64,000 nucleotides of DNA from NCBI GenBank assembly GCA_033060915.1, contig CM065397.1:19571501-19635500 (forward strand), written 5' to 3'. The notes under the pieces are model-generated. The model saw only the letters and a program-made list of their open reading frames with translations, did not search any database and was not told where the DNA came from. Below, piece after piece: positions 22,543 to 34,464 of this stretch (its first letter is position 1; every line of letters starts with the position of its first letter). The position numbers and the translations under genes were made by a program. The DNA comes from Euryodendron excelsum. Lineage: Eukaryota; Streptophyta; Magnoliopsida; Ericales; Pentaphylacaceae.

Positions 22543-23457
22543 CAGATCAAAGTCTAATCTTTCTAATTCCAAATTTCAATTTTCAATCTTCTATTCTAAG
22601 TTCAAATAAAATCTTTTTTCAAATAAAAAAATATATTTTCTATCGGACTCTTGTTCGAACTACGACTGACCTAATTCCTCAGAAAGGATACGTAGGCAAC
22701 CCTCATGGGTGCGGTCACCATCTTTTTCAAACTTTTATTTCCACAACTATTTTCAACTTCAAATTCCATGATCTATTTCAAACTTTTAATTCTAAATTTT
22801 TATTTCTAAATCTCTATTTTCAATCTCCAAAACTTTATTTCAAAATCAAATCTATCTTTTCAAATCAAATCAAGTTCTTTTCAGATCTATTTCGAAATCA
22901 AATCTTTTTCTTGTATTTACATATCATGCATCATATCTTTCTAAAAATTCTTTTCTAAAGTGGATAGAATTGGACATTTGTTAATCGTAGGCTTTCATAG
23001 GTGAATCTAGGGTGAATAGAGATGTAAGTACTGCAAGGGCGGGGTAAGGTGATGACTTAGTGCGTCTTTCCTACACGTAACCAACTTCCAGACTTAGGAT
23101 CATTGTTTTCAAAGACCAAAATGGAGTTTATTTTCAAAAAAGGGATTAAAAGTTTTCCAAAGGTTGCCAAACAACCTGTTTTCTTAAAAACCCTCTCTTG
23201 AGGGAGTATTTTCAAAATCACTTTCAAAAACCCTAAGTGTAATCTTCGGATTGTTCTTAGTTTTTAGGTGACCTAACTCCCCTTAATAAAGTTAGGTGGC
23301 GACTCCAAATGTTTTTCAAAAACCTTTTATCCGAATCAATTTTCAATTCAAACCTAGTCGCACTCATTCTTTTAGGAGGATGAGTTTTAACGAGAGAGTA
23401 CAGTATTTTTTCCATTTGTGTGTGTATTCCTTGAGTGTGAAAAATCTGGGCGCGACA
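22543..23457 (+). mobile_element. E1 3' LTR, segment 3 (end)
   Basis: The segment starts with the right CAGAT copy and ends in AATCTGGGCGCGACA at 23457. Its last 468 bp correspond base for base to the 5' LTR end at 1-468. The primer-site-like TGGCGACTCCA is at 23297-23307, 150 bp before the LTR end. Confidence 0.9.
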
Positions 23458-25241
23458 AGGCGAGATGACCAAAATGCTCTTGAGGCATTGTTTGGTCCAA
23501 TTCCAGTGGGCACATCTACTCAAAAACGATAAGTCCCTGTTTCCAGTCTTAATTCCAAAATATTAAAATCCAATTTTGGTCTAATTCTTGTTTAAATCAA
23601 ATTCGGCACGCCTTTTAAGAAAATTATTCCTCAGGTGATCAGACTATCCAATTCGGCACATTTTTTGACAAAAATCTTCAAAACGGTAAGTCCCTTCAAA
23701 CCCGTCAAGCGAGATGAGACCCCAAGTTCCCGAGATGGAAGAACGGCCCACCTTTGGGGCCTGCTAGCCCACCAATGAAGAAATGTTCGTCATTTGGCAT
23801 GCCTTCTGGAAAAGTTGATTCCTTAGGCGATGTAGCTTCCTAAGATCAGGCAATCTTCAGAATGAACGCAAACCGTCAAAGTAACGGAAGTACTCATAAT
23901 CATCGTAACCGTCAGAGTGGCGGAAACACTCACAAACAGGTCAACATTGGGAATTGCCAACAAACCCCATACGCCACGGGACCAAACTCGCCTCTAGGCT
24001 GTGACACATTTACCAAAGGGTGGGATACCTTTGGAAACTAACTCATCATAAATCGTCAGAGCGGTGAAAGCACTCAAAACCTAGGTAAAAAATGACCAAA
24101 CTGCCCCTAGGGCCACTTCCGGCACATTTCTCGATAAAATACCTAAGTCCTCAGAATGGTAAGTCCACCCTTCCAAGATTGTTCTAAAGACAATCTGGCA
24201 TGATTAGGTGCCTTCCAGTTGGTTTCGGGCCAATTCCAAGACCTTCCGATCAAAATGACCATTTTACCCCTAAATAGCCGAGCGCCCAAGGAACCACACC
24301 GGCTCTGAGTATCAAACCGGTAACCTCCCGGGGGTGCTTCTGATAGTATCCCTAGCCTCCAGATTTATTTCTGGATCATTCCGAATCAATTTCGGCAAAC
24401 CTGATGCAAAATGACCGTTTTGCCCCTAGTGGGCCGGTCGCCTTTTACAACCATGCCGACTCTACTTATCAAACCGGAAACCTCCTAGAACATTCTAGCT
24501 AATGTTTCCAAGCCTTAAGCCTTCTTTTGGGACATTCCAATTCCGTCCCAGCAGCTTTCTGGCCCGATTGACCGTTTTGCCCCAAATGGCCCAATCAACT
24601 CTTCCAACACATCCTGACATCGTTCTTCAAGTCTCTTACCCTCGAGATACTATTCTAAGGGTTCCTGTCTGTTTCCTGCCCTTCAGGTCATTCTCGGCCC
24701 TTTTAAATCATTCCCGAACTTTTTGGAGTCACTCCTAGTGAAGCCAAGCTAAAAATTGCATGGTAGTCACTAATACAGGCGCCCAAATCTTCTGAAGATA
24801 TGTTGATTACCGACCTTAAATATTTCCTAAAAGGTTGACGCCACTACTAGTGGCGCCAAGCCAAAAAATAGCCTAGCGCCACTACAGTAGGCGCCAGTCC
24901 ATTCTTTTGTCTATAAATACAGAGCCTCCTCCAGCGTGAAAAGGGTCTGCAAATACAGTAAAAAAGACTCTGCTCTTCAATATACAAAGCTCGAACCCTC
25001 TCCAAACTCTAGCTCCGTTTAGGTTCTTCAAGCCCTAGCCCCTATACACTTCACCCTAGCATACATACACTCTTATACACTCATATACGAACCTCCAAAG
25101 CCTCCATTAAAGACTTGAAGTGCTGCAACTCGGAAGCTCCCGATGACCAAAGCAAGCTCTCGAAGACCGAAGTAAAACAAAGCAAATAAAGCAAACTAAA
25201 AAAAGAAGACACAAGGTAGGCTTCCTATTTACATTTACGCA
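23458..25241 (+). mobile_element. LTR fragment A (+), host of E1
   Basis: After E1 the text resumes inside a subfamily I LTR at about its base 135 (CGAGATGACCAAAATGCTC) and continues through U3, a palindrome at 24838-24858 and TATA at 24912. It runs through the early transcribed region to TTTACGCA, where the sequence switches to the opposite orientation. The first ~135 bp of this LTR would lie left of E1, outside the window. Confidence 0.85.
24912..24919 (+). promoter_or_regulatory. TATA box, LTR fragment A
   Basis: TATAAATA is followed by CAGAGCCTCCTCCAGCGTG, the same context as in the E1 3' LTR. It lies about 50 bp after the GGCGCC motif. Confidence 0.7.
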
Positions 25242-26257
25242 AATGACTGTATAGAGGCTAGGGTTTGAAGAAACTAGAGAGGCTAGGGTTTTGGAGAGAC
25301 TTCGAGCTCTGTAATTCAAAAAACAGAATTTCTAGACTGAGTTTGCGGACCCTTTTCACGCAGGGGGAGGCTCTGTATTCATAAACCAAAGACTAGCCTG
25401 GTGCTTGTTGCAGTGGCGCCAGGGCAAAAATGCTACTAGCGCCACTAGTAGTAGCACCAGGCCAAATTTTGGCTTGGCGCCACATAGGAAAGTCCTTAAG
25501 GTGGCAAGCAACGTATATTTCAACCGTTGATACGTTAGGCAAAAGATTTGGGGGCTTGTATTAGTGCCTACCATGCAATTTTTTGCTTGACCTCATTAGG
25601 AGTGACTCCAGAAGGTCTAAAATTTTTTTCAGGAAGCTGAGAATGGTTTGGAAGGCCGGAAATGGGTAGAAACCCTTGAAATAGTGTCCCAGAGGTGATG
25701 AACTTGAAAAACAATGTCGGGATTGTTAAATTGGTCGATTGAGCCAATAAGGGCAAAACAATCAACTAGACCAAAAAACAATCGAAATGGACTTGGAATG
25801 TCTCATGAGAGGACTTGAAGGTTGGAAACACTATCTAGAGTGTTCCAGAGAATTGCCGATTTGATACCCAGAGTTGGTGTGGTTGAAAACGGCGGCCGGC
25901 CTACTAGGGGCAAAAGGGTCATTTTGTATTAGGTTTGTCGGAATAGACTCGGAATGATCCGAAAAGGTGTTGAAAGGTTGGGAATACTATTAAAAGCATT
26001 CTCGGGAGGTAACCAACTTGATACCCAAAGCCGGTGTGGTTCCCGGAGGCACTCAGATGCCTAGGGGCAAAATGGTCATTTTGATTAGATAGTCTCGGAA
26101 TTAGTCCGGAATCGTTTGAAAGGCATTTGAACATGCTGGATTGTCTTTGGGATGGTCTTGGAAAGGTGGACTTACTGCTCTGAGGAATTAAGTACTTTCT
26201 CGAGAAGCGTGCTAAAAAAGACCGAAAGGACAGTTTGGTCATTTTTTTTACTGGAGT
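25242..26257 (-). mobile_element. LTR fragment B1 (-), inverted segment
   Basis: The sequence runs in the opposite sense to its neighbours. It goes from the transcribed region (CTATACAGTCATT read on the minus strand) back through a damaged TATA (25376-25383), the TGACTCC/GTCACTCC block and the AAAATGACC blocks, stopping short of the LTR start. No TSD or LTR end marks either junction. It duplicates the portion of LTR also present in fragment A. Confidence 0.8.
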
Positions 26258-29067
26258 ACACATTCCATACACTCATATACAAGCCTCCATTGAAGACTCA
26301 AAGTGTTGCAACTTGGAAGCTCTTAAGGATCAAGCAAAGCAAAGCAAAATAAAGCAAGAAAACAAGAAGAATATGAGGTAGGCTCTCTTTTTATGTTTAT
26401 GTATTTCCCCTCTCTCTTCTTCCTCTTAACCCACTTGGGTTTTCTTCTATTTTAATCCCTTATCTTCTTCCCCCCTTTCTTGCATGCTTAAAATAAGGGT
26501 TTTCCCAATTCATGTGTTGGAAGGATGGTTGAAAGTCACCATGTCGGGGGCTTTCTTCTAATTCGACCTTAGACCATGTGGATTTGGCCCCTTGATTATG
26601 TGTTGAAGCCAACCTTGTATGTTGACGACCCTACTTGCATCTACTTAAGATTGTTTTCAAAGTTTGCGTCAAAATCATCTTTCAAACTTGCATTCAAAAT
26701 CTTGTTTTCAAAGTCACACTCCTAAAGTGATTCTAGCCATTCTATGGTTAGGGTTGCTTTAGGAAAGTGTTATATTCATTATAACCATCAAGGTCCATAT
26801 TTTAGGTGTAAACCCTAACTTGTTTTTCATCAAAATCACAATCTTAAGATGATTCTAGCCATTCCATGGTTAGAGTTGTTTTAGGAAAATGTGATATTCA
26901 AAGTGATCAAATTGGTCCATTTTCAAATTCCTGTTGTTTTCAAAACCACTAACTTAGAATGGTTCTAATCTCTTCATGGTTAGAATTGTTTTAGGAAAGT
27001 GAGGCATTCAAAAGGTTTTCAAAAAGTCCACATTCAAACCCTTTTCAAAATTGCTTTTCAAAATACTTTCTAAAAGCTCTCTTCAAAAATCCACTTTCTA
27101 AAAACTCCTTAAAAACTCCCTTCAAAAATCTATTTTTCAAAAAGTCCTTTTCAACTCCTTCACAAAAGTTATCTTCAAACATACTTTCCAAAAGCTATCT
27201 TCAAGTCTCCTTCCTAGAAACTCTTTTCAAAGATCTCCTTTCCAAAAGCTCTTTTTCTTAGAGTCCAAGTCAAGCCCTAGATCTCATGGTTAGGAAACCC
27301 TAATTTTCTTTTCTAAAAACATGACTTCCTCTTTTGCTTCAAATCAAAGTTTCCAAAACCTCTATTTTCTCCATCAAATTTTAGATTTTCAAAATCTCTT
27401 TTTCTACACATAAAATCATAGGTTTCCAAGTCCTAGATTTTCAAAATTCAACATTTCCAATTCCATGCCAAATCCAATCTTTTAATTTAGGAAACTAGAT
27501 TAAATATTTCAAATTAGGAAAACTAGATCGAATCTTTTAATTTTAGAAACCATATCAAATCATCTAATTTTTGGAAATAAAATTTAATCTTCTACTTTAG
27601 GAAACAAGAATCAAATCTTTCTTAATCCAAATATTTCTTAATTCCAATTTTTCTAAATTCAAAACTTTCCTAAAATGAAACTTTTCTAATTTGGTACTTT
27701 CCTAAAATGGAACTTTCCTATTTTGAAACATTCCTAATTCAAAGCTTTCCAAAGTCCAACCTTTCCTAAACCCTAACTTTTTAAATCACTTCAAGTTAAG
27801 TGTTTTCAAACCAACTCAAATCTCTTTTTAAATATTCCTTAAATCTGACTTTCTTAATTCGAACATTTCCTAAATCCAACATTCTAAAATCGAACTTCTT
27901 AAATCTAAATCAAAACCTTTCCAATTCAACTGCATGTTCCAATCTTAGGTAACCTAAACCCTAGGAGGCATAAACCCTAGTTCAACCCTAACCCTAAAAT
28001 TAGAAAGCTTCAATAATTTTCTAAAACTCCTTTTTAAACCAAGATGGTTTTCCAGCTTCAATCTAAGTTAAAATATTTTCCAAACTCAACTCTATCTTTT
28101 CAAATTGAGTCCAAGTTTTTTTTTTTCAAAGTTCAAACCCTTTTTCAAGTCTAAGTTCAATTTTGAATCAAATCTCAATTTCATGTCTTCTATTCTAAGT
28201 TCAAATCAAATTCTTTTTCAAATCAAACTCTTTTCAAATAAAATCTTTTCAAATCAAAACTTTTCAAACCTCAAATGTCTATTTTCAATTGGACTCTTGT
28301 CCGAACTATGACTGACCTGATTTCTAACAAAAGGATACGTAGGCAACCTTCGTGGGTGCGGTCACAACTTTTTTCAAATCTTCAATTCCACAATCTATTT
28401 CAAGTTTTCTATTTCTAAAACTTTCTTTCAAACTTCAAATCTTCTTTTCAAATCTATTTGCAAAATTAAATCTTTCTTTTCAAATATTAAAAATCAAATC
28501 TACTTGTCAAATCTATTTTCAAAATCAAATTCTTTCTTGCGCTCACATATCATGCATCATGTAATTGTCTTCAAAGTGGATAACATTGGACTTTTAATAA
28601 TCAAAGATTCCGAATGAGTGAACCTAGGGTGAATAGACATGGAGGTACCGCATGGGCGAGGTAGGGGGATGGCTTAGTGCATCTTTCCTACACGTAACCA
28701 ACCTCTGAACCTAGAATCACTATCTCAAAGACCAAAATGGGGTTATTTTCAAAAAGGGCTTCAATATTTCCAAAGGTTGCCAAACAACCTCTTTTCTTAA
28801 AAACCCTCTCTCAAGAAAGTTTTTAAAACCCTTTCAAAAACCCTAAGTGTGATTTTCGGATTGTGTGTAGTATTAGGTGACCTAACTCACCTTAATCTAG
28901 TTAGGTAGTGACTCCAAACATTTTTTCAAAAACCCTTAATCAAATCAATTTTCAAATTCAAACCTAGTCGCACTCGTTCTTCTAGGAGAATGAGTTCTAA
29001 CGAGAGAGTATTGTGTTTTTTCCACTTGTGTGTATTTTCCTCGAGTGTGAAAAATCGGGGCGCGACA
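26258..29067 (+). mobile_element. LTR fragment C (+), transcribed region to LTR end
   Basis: The fragment begins mid-LTR (CATACACTCATATACAAGCC) and covers the R/U5 region, including a G-poor tract. It ends at the authentic terminus GGGGCGCGACA (29067). No primer site follows, so it is a 3' or solo LTR remnant lacking its U3. Confidence 0.85.
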
Positions 29068-31091
29068 ACTTTGAAAACAACTTTTGAAAATAATTTTGAG
29101 TGGATGAATGAATATGACATGCATAATGCAAGTAGGGTCGTGAACATACAAGGTTAGGATTCACCATATAATTAAGGGGGCTGAATCCACACGATCTAAG
29201 GTTGAACTAGAAGAAAGCCCCCGACACGGTGACTTCCAACAATCCTTCCTACGCATGAATTGGGGAGTCCCTTATTTCAAGCATACAAGAAAGGGAGGTA
29301 AAAGATGGGGGATTAAAATAGAAGAAAATCCAAGTGGGTTAGGAGGAAGAAGAGAGAGGGGGTACTACATAAACATAAAGCCTATCTTCTTCTTTTGCTT
29401 TCTTTATTTGCTTTGCTTTACTTGGGCTTCGAGGGCTTCGAACTTGTAGCACTTGAGTCTTCAATAGCTTACTTTGAGGCTGGTGTATGAGTATATATAG
29501 TGTGAATAAACTAAGGTTAAAGTATATGGAGGTTAGTGTTTGAAAAGACTAGAGAGGGTTAGGGTTTGGAGAGACCTCGAGCTTTGTATTTCAAAAAATA
29601 GAGTTTTTGAATTGAGTTTGCAGACCCTTTTCATATAAGGGGAGGTTCTGTATTTATAGACACAAGAATAGCCCCGCGCCTGTTGTAGTGGCGCCAACCA
29701 CTTAGGAAATTATTTAGAGCGGCAAAAAATGTATCTTTTGACCCTTGATACACAAGGCAAAAGATTTGGGCACCTGTACTAGTGACCACCATGCAATTTT
29801 TGGGTTAGTTCCACTGAGAGTGACTCTAGAAGGTCCGGAATTGTTCCAGGAGGCCAAAAATGACCCGGAAGGCTGAAAGTGGGTGAAAATCCTTGAAATA
29901 GTGTCTCGAGGGTAACGGGCTTGAAAAATGATGTCGGGATTGTTGAAATGGTTGACTGAGCCATTAGGGGCAAAACGGTCAACTAAATTGAAAAACCTAT
30001 CGGTATGGACTTGGGAAATCCCATGAGAAGGCTTAAAGGTTGGAAACACTCTTAAGAGTGTTCTAGAAGGTTACCGGATTGATACCCAGAGCCAGTGTGG
30101 TTAGAAAAGGCAATTGGCCCACCAGGGGCAAAACGGTCATTTTGCACTAGACTAGCCAGAATAGACTCAGAATGATCCAAAAAAGTGTTGAAAGGTCGAG
30201 AACAATATTAGAAGCATCCCTGGAAGATAACTGGTTTGATACCCAGAGCTGGTGTGGTTTCCGGAGGCGCTCGGATGCCTAGGGGCAAAATGGTTATTTT
30301 GACCGGATGGTCCTAAAATTGGTTCAAAATCAACTGGAAGGACTTTGAACATGCCGGATTGTCTTTGGGATAATCTTGGAAACGTGGACTTACCACTCTA
30401 AGGACTTAGCTACTTTCTCGAGAAGCATGTCAAAAAAAGTCCAATGGGCAGTTTGGTCATTTTTCACTAGAGTGGGCTAGCAGGCAGTGGTGTTGACTTG
30501 GGTTTTGAGTGTTTCCGTCACTCTGACAGTCTGTGACGAGTTGGTTTCCAAAGGTATCTTATTCTTTGGTAAACATGTCACAGCCAAGAGGCAACTTTAG
30601 TCTCGTGACATAGGGGTTTTGTTAGCAATTCCCAATGTCGACCTATTTGCGAGTGTTTCCGCCACTCTGATGAGGTGTGTTCATGCCAAAGACTGCCTCA
30701 TCTCGGAAGGCTGCTAAATGGACTTATCGTTTGAGGAATTTACTTTCTTGAAAGATGTGCTGAATAACGGATATTCTACATTGGTGGGCTAATATGCACC
30801 AGAAGTGAACCATTCTACCATCTATGGGACTTGGGTTTCGTCTCGGTCGACAGGTTTAAAGGGATTTACCGTTCCGAGAAGTTTTCTCAGAGAACGTGCA
30901 AAATTGGATGAACTTACTGCCCCAAGGGCATTTTGGTCATTTTGCCTCTATTAGGTCCGGTGGGCCTGTGAAGCGATTTATTGTTTAGATTGAGTCTAAA
31001 AAACTAATTTTGACTTAAATGTGTTTGTGTCGGTTTGAATGAGTTCAAACAGACCGAAGATTACCGTGCGGGCAAAAATGGGGTCCTTACA
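29068..31091 (-). mobile_element. LTR fragment B2 (-), ends at an authentic LTR start
   Basis: This is a minus-strand LTR from the mid-U5 region (GGTCGTGAACATACAAGG) through TATA (29651) and U3 to the LTR start, read here as GGGGTCCTTACA ending at 31091. Its other end, up to GCGCGACA, is missing. Together with B1 it shares the subfamily text AATGTCGGGATTGTT (25712 and 29932), so B1 and B2 are closely related copies. Confidence 0.85.
29651..29658 (-). promoter_or_regulatory. TATA box, LTR fragment B2
   Basis: TATTTATA on the plus strand, preceded by GGAGGTTCTG, the same context as in S1 and S2. Confidence 0.6.
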
Positions 31092-31980
31092 ATATGCTAT
31101 AAGCTTGTGTCTTAGAGTTTTAAGGTAATTGAGATACTCATTTGCTATTGATAGAGTTTGCATATAATAACAGTTACTAAGCTACCATTGCAATGGCACC
31201 ATAAGAAACTCTATATTGCAGGATATGTAGAACTCTAGTGTGTTAGAGTGAAGTTGGAGAGCAGAAGTTATTAGGCCCAAATATTGTTCAAGCTACCACT
31301 AATAAGGATAAAATTATCCAAAACAAGATGAAAATAGCTTAAAGTAGACAAAAGAGTTTTACTGATAACCAGAGAAGGAATTTAGAGTTTGAAAAGGGTG
31401 ATCGAGTATTCTTACAAGTATCTCCTTAGAAGGGGGTTATAAGGTTCAAGAAGAAGGGTAAGTTAAGTTTGCACTATATTGGCCCTTGTGAGATTATTAA
31501 ACGGATTGAAAACATAGCTTAATGATTGGCATTGATAGCTGAAATGTCATAGCTGCATGATGTGTTTCATATATCAATGCTACAAAAGTATATTCCAAAT
31601 CCATACATGTGTTAGTTGCACAATCAATGTAGTTGAAAAAGGATTTAACTTATATAGAAGAGCCAATTTAGACTTTGGATCATAGAGATCATACTTGACA
31701 AAACAAGGTTGTATCGTTGGTTAAAGTTTTGTGAAAAAATCAAACAGTTGAGGAAGCTACTTGGAAAAATGCAGAGAACATGAGAAATTACTGTCCTTAT
31801 TTATTTCATGGATTAGCCTATTCAATATGCTTAATTAGCATGGTTTTATGTTCATAAATTTTTTTTCATTTTTATTCATAATTAAACTTGAGTAATTAAT
31901 TTTAAGTGAGGATTAATTAGTCTTAATCAAAGTGATTTAGTAAAAATGCTTAGTCATCAAGGTACTAGGGTATCTACTAT
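31092..31980 (+). pseudogene. Tekay/Del-type chromovirus remnant: integrase C-terminus and chromodomain
   Basis: This is the only stretch without Ogre-type sequence. Plus-strand frames give, in order, EFAYNNSY and AMAP (about 31144-31190; end of the integrase core), then VGEQKLLGPNIVQAT (about 31252), NQRRNLEFEKGDRVFLQVSP, KKKGKLSLHYIGPCEI, HDVFHISMLQKYIPNP (to about 31605), and after a frameshift DLTYIEEPI, VEEATWKNAENMRNYCPYLF (to about 31810). This is the usual order of the GPY/F module and chromodomain at the end of pol in Tekay/Del chromoviruses. Many stops and at least one frameshift make it non-functional. The AT-rich tail (31813-31980) is probably its 3' untranslated region. Both neighbouring Ogre-type LTRs are inserted in it, so it is the oldest layer. 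Confidence 0.85.
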
Positions 31981-33102
31981 TGTAAGCACCCCATTTTTGC
32001 CCGCTCGGTAGTCTTCAGTCTGTCCAGACTTGTATTTGAGTCGATATGGACGCATTCCAAGTTTAAATCAGTTCTCCAGATATAATCCTAGCATTCGATT
32101 GCTTCGCGGGCCCATTGGGCCCAATAGAGGCAAAATGACTAAAGTGCCCTAGGGGAATTATTCGGTCCAGTTCCAGTGGGCACATCTTGCCGAAGACGGT
32201 AAGTCCCCTTTTCAATCTCAATTCCAGTTCAAATCCAATTCCAGACCAATTCCAATTTCAATTCTAATTAAATTCAGCACACCTTTCGAGAAAGTTGATT
32301 CCTCAAGGTGGTATGTCCATCCTGTCCGGCACGTTTTTTAAAAGAACTCTTCGGAACGGTAAGTCCCTTCAAACCCCTCAACTGGGATAAGACCCTAAGT
32401 CCCTGAGAGGGTAGAACGGTCCACCTTTGGCGCCTGCTAGCCCGCCAATGAAGAAATGTCCGTTTCAGCACGCCTTTCGAGAACGTTGATTCCTTAGGCA
32501 ATAAGTCCACCTAGCAGCTTCCTAAGATTAGACAGTCTCTGGAATGATCACGAACCGTTAGAGTAACAGAAGTGCTCGTAAACATCGCACCCGTCAGAGT
32601 GGTGGAAACACTTGTAAAGAGGTCGATATAGGGAATTGTCGACAAACCCCTATGTTACGGGACTGCCGTCAAAGTGACGAAAACACTCAAAACCCAGGTC
32701 AACACCAGTGCCTGCTGGCCCACTCCGGTGAAAAATGACCAAATTGCCCCTAGGGCCGTTCCTAGTACATTTCTCAAGAAAATACCTAAGTCCTCAGAAC
32801 GGTAAGTCCACCCTTCCAAGATTTTCCTAAAGACAATCCGGCATGATTAGGTGCCTTCAAGTCAGTTTCGGACCAAATCCGAGACCTTCTAGTCAAGATG
32901 ACCATTTTGCCCCTAGGCATCCGAGCGCCTCGTGAACTACATCGGCTTTGGGTATTCAACCGGTAACCCCCTGGGAATATTTCTGGTAGTATCCCCGGCC
33001 TTTCAATACATTTCTAGGTCATTCCGAGTTAGTTCTGGCAAGCCCGATGCAAAATGACTATTTTGCCCCTGGTGAACCGGTTGCCTTTTCCAACCACACC
33101 AG
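31981..33102 (+). mobile_element. LTR fragment F (+), host of E3
   Basis: It starts at a perfect LTR terminus (TGTAAGCACCCCATTTTTGC) next to the Tekay remnant (left flank ACTAT). It runs through the U3, including GTCTTGCCGAAGAC and TTTGGCGCC modules, until E3 interrupts it at CCACACCAG. The rest of F would follow E3; it is not identifiable here because the right end of E3 is deleted. Confidence 0.88.
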
Positions 33103-34464
33103 TGTAAGCACCCCATTTTTGCCCGCTCGACAGTCTCCAGTCTATCCAAACTTGTATTCAAGTCAATAAGGACATTTTCCAATCTAAATCAATTTTTCAA
33201 GTCCAATCTAGTGAATCCATCGCTTCGCCGGCCCGCCGGGCCCAATTAGAGGCAAAATGACCAAAATGGTCTTGGGGGCATTGTTCGGTCCAATTCCAAT
33301 AGGCACGTCTTTCTGAAGACGGTAAGTCCCTTTTCCAATTCCAATTCCAATTAAATCCAGCACAACTTTTGAGAAAGATAATTCCTCAAGGTGGTAAGAA
33401 CCTCCAATCCAGCACATTTTCAAGTGAACTCTTTGGAACGGTAAGTCTCTTCAAACCCGTCGACTGGGATGAGACCCCAAGTCCCCTAGATGGTAGAATG
33501 GTCCACCTTTGGCACCTGCTAGCTTGCCAATGCAGAAATGTCTGTTTCAGCACGCCTTTCGAAAAAGTTGATTCGTTAGGCACTAAGTCCATTTAGCAAC
33601 TTCCTGAGATCAGGAAGTCTCGGGAATGATCGTGAACTGTTAGAGTAGTAGAAGTACTCGTAAACATCGCAACCGTCAGATTGGCAGAAATACTCGTAAA
33701 TAGGTCGATATAGGGAATTGCCAACAAACTCCTGTATCACGGGACCATCGTTAGAGTGGCACAAACACTCAAAACCTAGGTTAACACCGGTCCTGCTAGC
33801 CCACTTCAGTGAAAAATGACCAAACTGCCCGTAGGGCCATTTTCGGCACGTTTCTCGAGAAAGTACCTTAAGTCCTCAAAAGTGTAAGTCCACCTTTCCA
33901 AGATCGTCACGAAAACGATCCGGTATGATTAGGTGCCTTCTAGTCAGTTTCGGGCCGATTCTGAGACTTTTCAGTCAAGATGACTATTTTGCCCCTAGGC
34001 ATTCGAACGCCCCGGGAATCACACTTGCTCTGGGTATCAAACCGGTAACCTCCCGAGAATGCTTTTTATAGTATTCTCGACCTTTCATTATCTTTTCGGA
34101 TCATTTTGAGTCAGTTCCGGAAAACCCAGTACAAAATAATTGTTTTGCCCCTAGCGAGCCAATCGCCTTTTCTAACCACACTGGCTCTAGGTAACAAACC
34201 GGTAACCTCCAACGATATTCTAAGTAATGTTTCCAAACCTCGAGTCTTCTTCTGGGACATATCGAGTCCATCCTGGTATTTTTCTGATCCAGTTGACCAT
34301 TTTGCCCCTAATGGCCCAGTCGGCCCTCCAAACATAACCTGTCATCATTTTTCAAGTCTAATACCTCTGGGACTCTATTCTAAGGGTTCTTGTCCCTTTT
34401 TGGCCTTCCAGGTCATTCACAACCTCTTCAAATCATTCCCGGACCTTCTAGAGTCACTCCTAAT
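33103..34464 (+). mobile_element. E3 5' LTR, segment 1 (U3)
   Basis: It begins TGTAAGCACCCCATTTTTGC and carries the U3 modules up to GAGTCACTCCTAAT, where S3 is inserted. Confidence 0.88.

Larger units (their letters stand above)
1..23457 (+). mobile_element. Element E1: Ogre/Tat-like LTR retrotransposon without gag or pol, split by two nested solo LTRs
   Basis: The element consists of a 5' LTR end (1-468), primer site (471-488), internal region (469-8270), polypurine tract (8251-8270) and a 3' LTR (8271-23457) interrupted at 9856-15383 and 17469-22542. Comparing 1-468 with the matching end of the 3' LTR (22990-23457) by eye gives equal length and about 40 mismatches (about 8.5%), so this is an old insertion. 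No gag, protease, reverse transcriptase or integrase can be read in the 7.8-kb interior, which makes it a non-autonomous (LARD-like) derivative. It entered another plus-strand LTR, which resumes at 23458; the predicted TSD is AGGCG (23458-23462), but its left copy lies outside the window. Confidence 0.85.

Noticed and set aside
31092..31980. Possible host gene between LTRs
   Set aside because: The readable motifs are integrase and chromodomain of a chromovirus, with many stops; no host exon signal.
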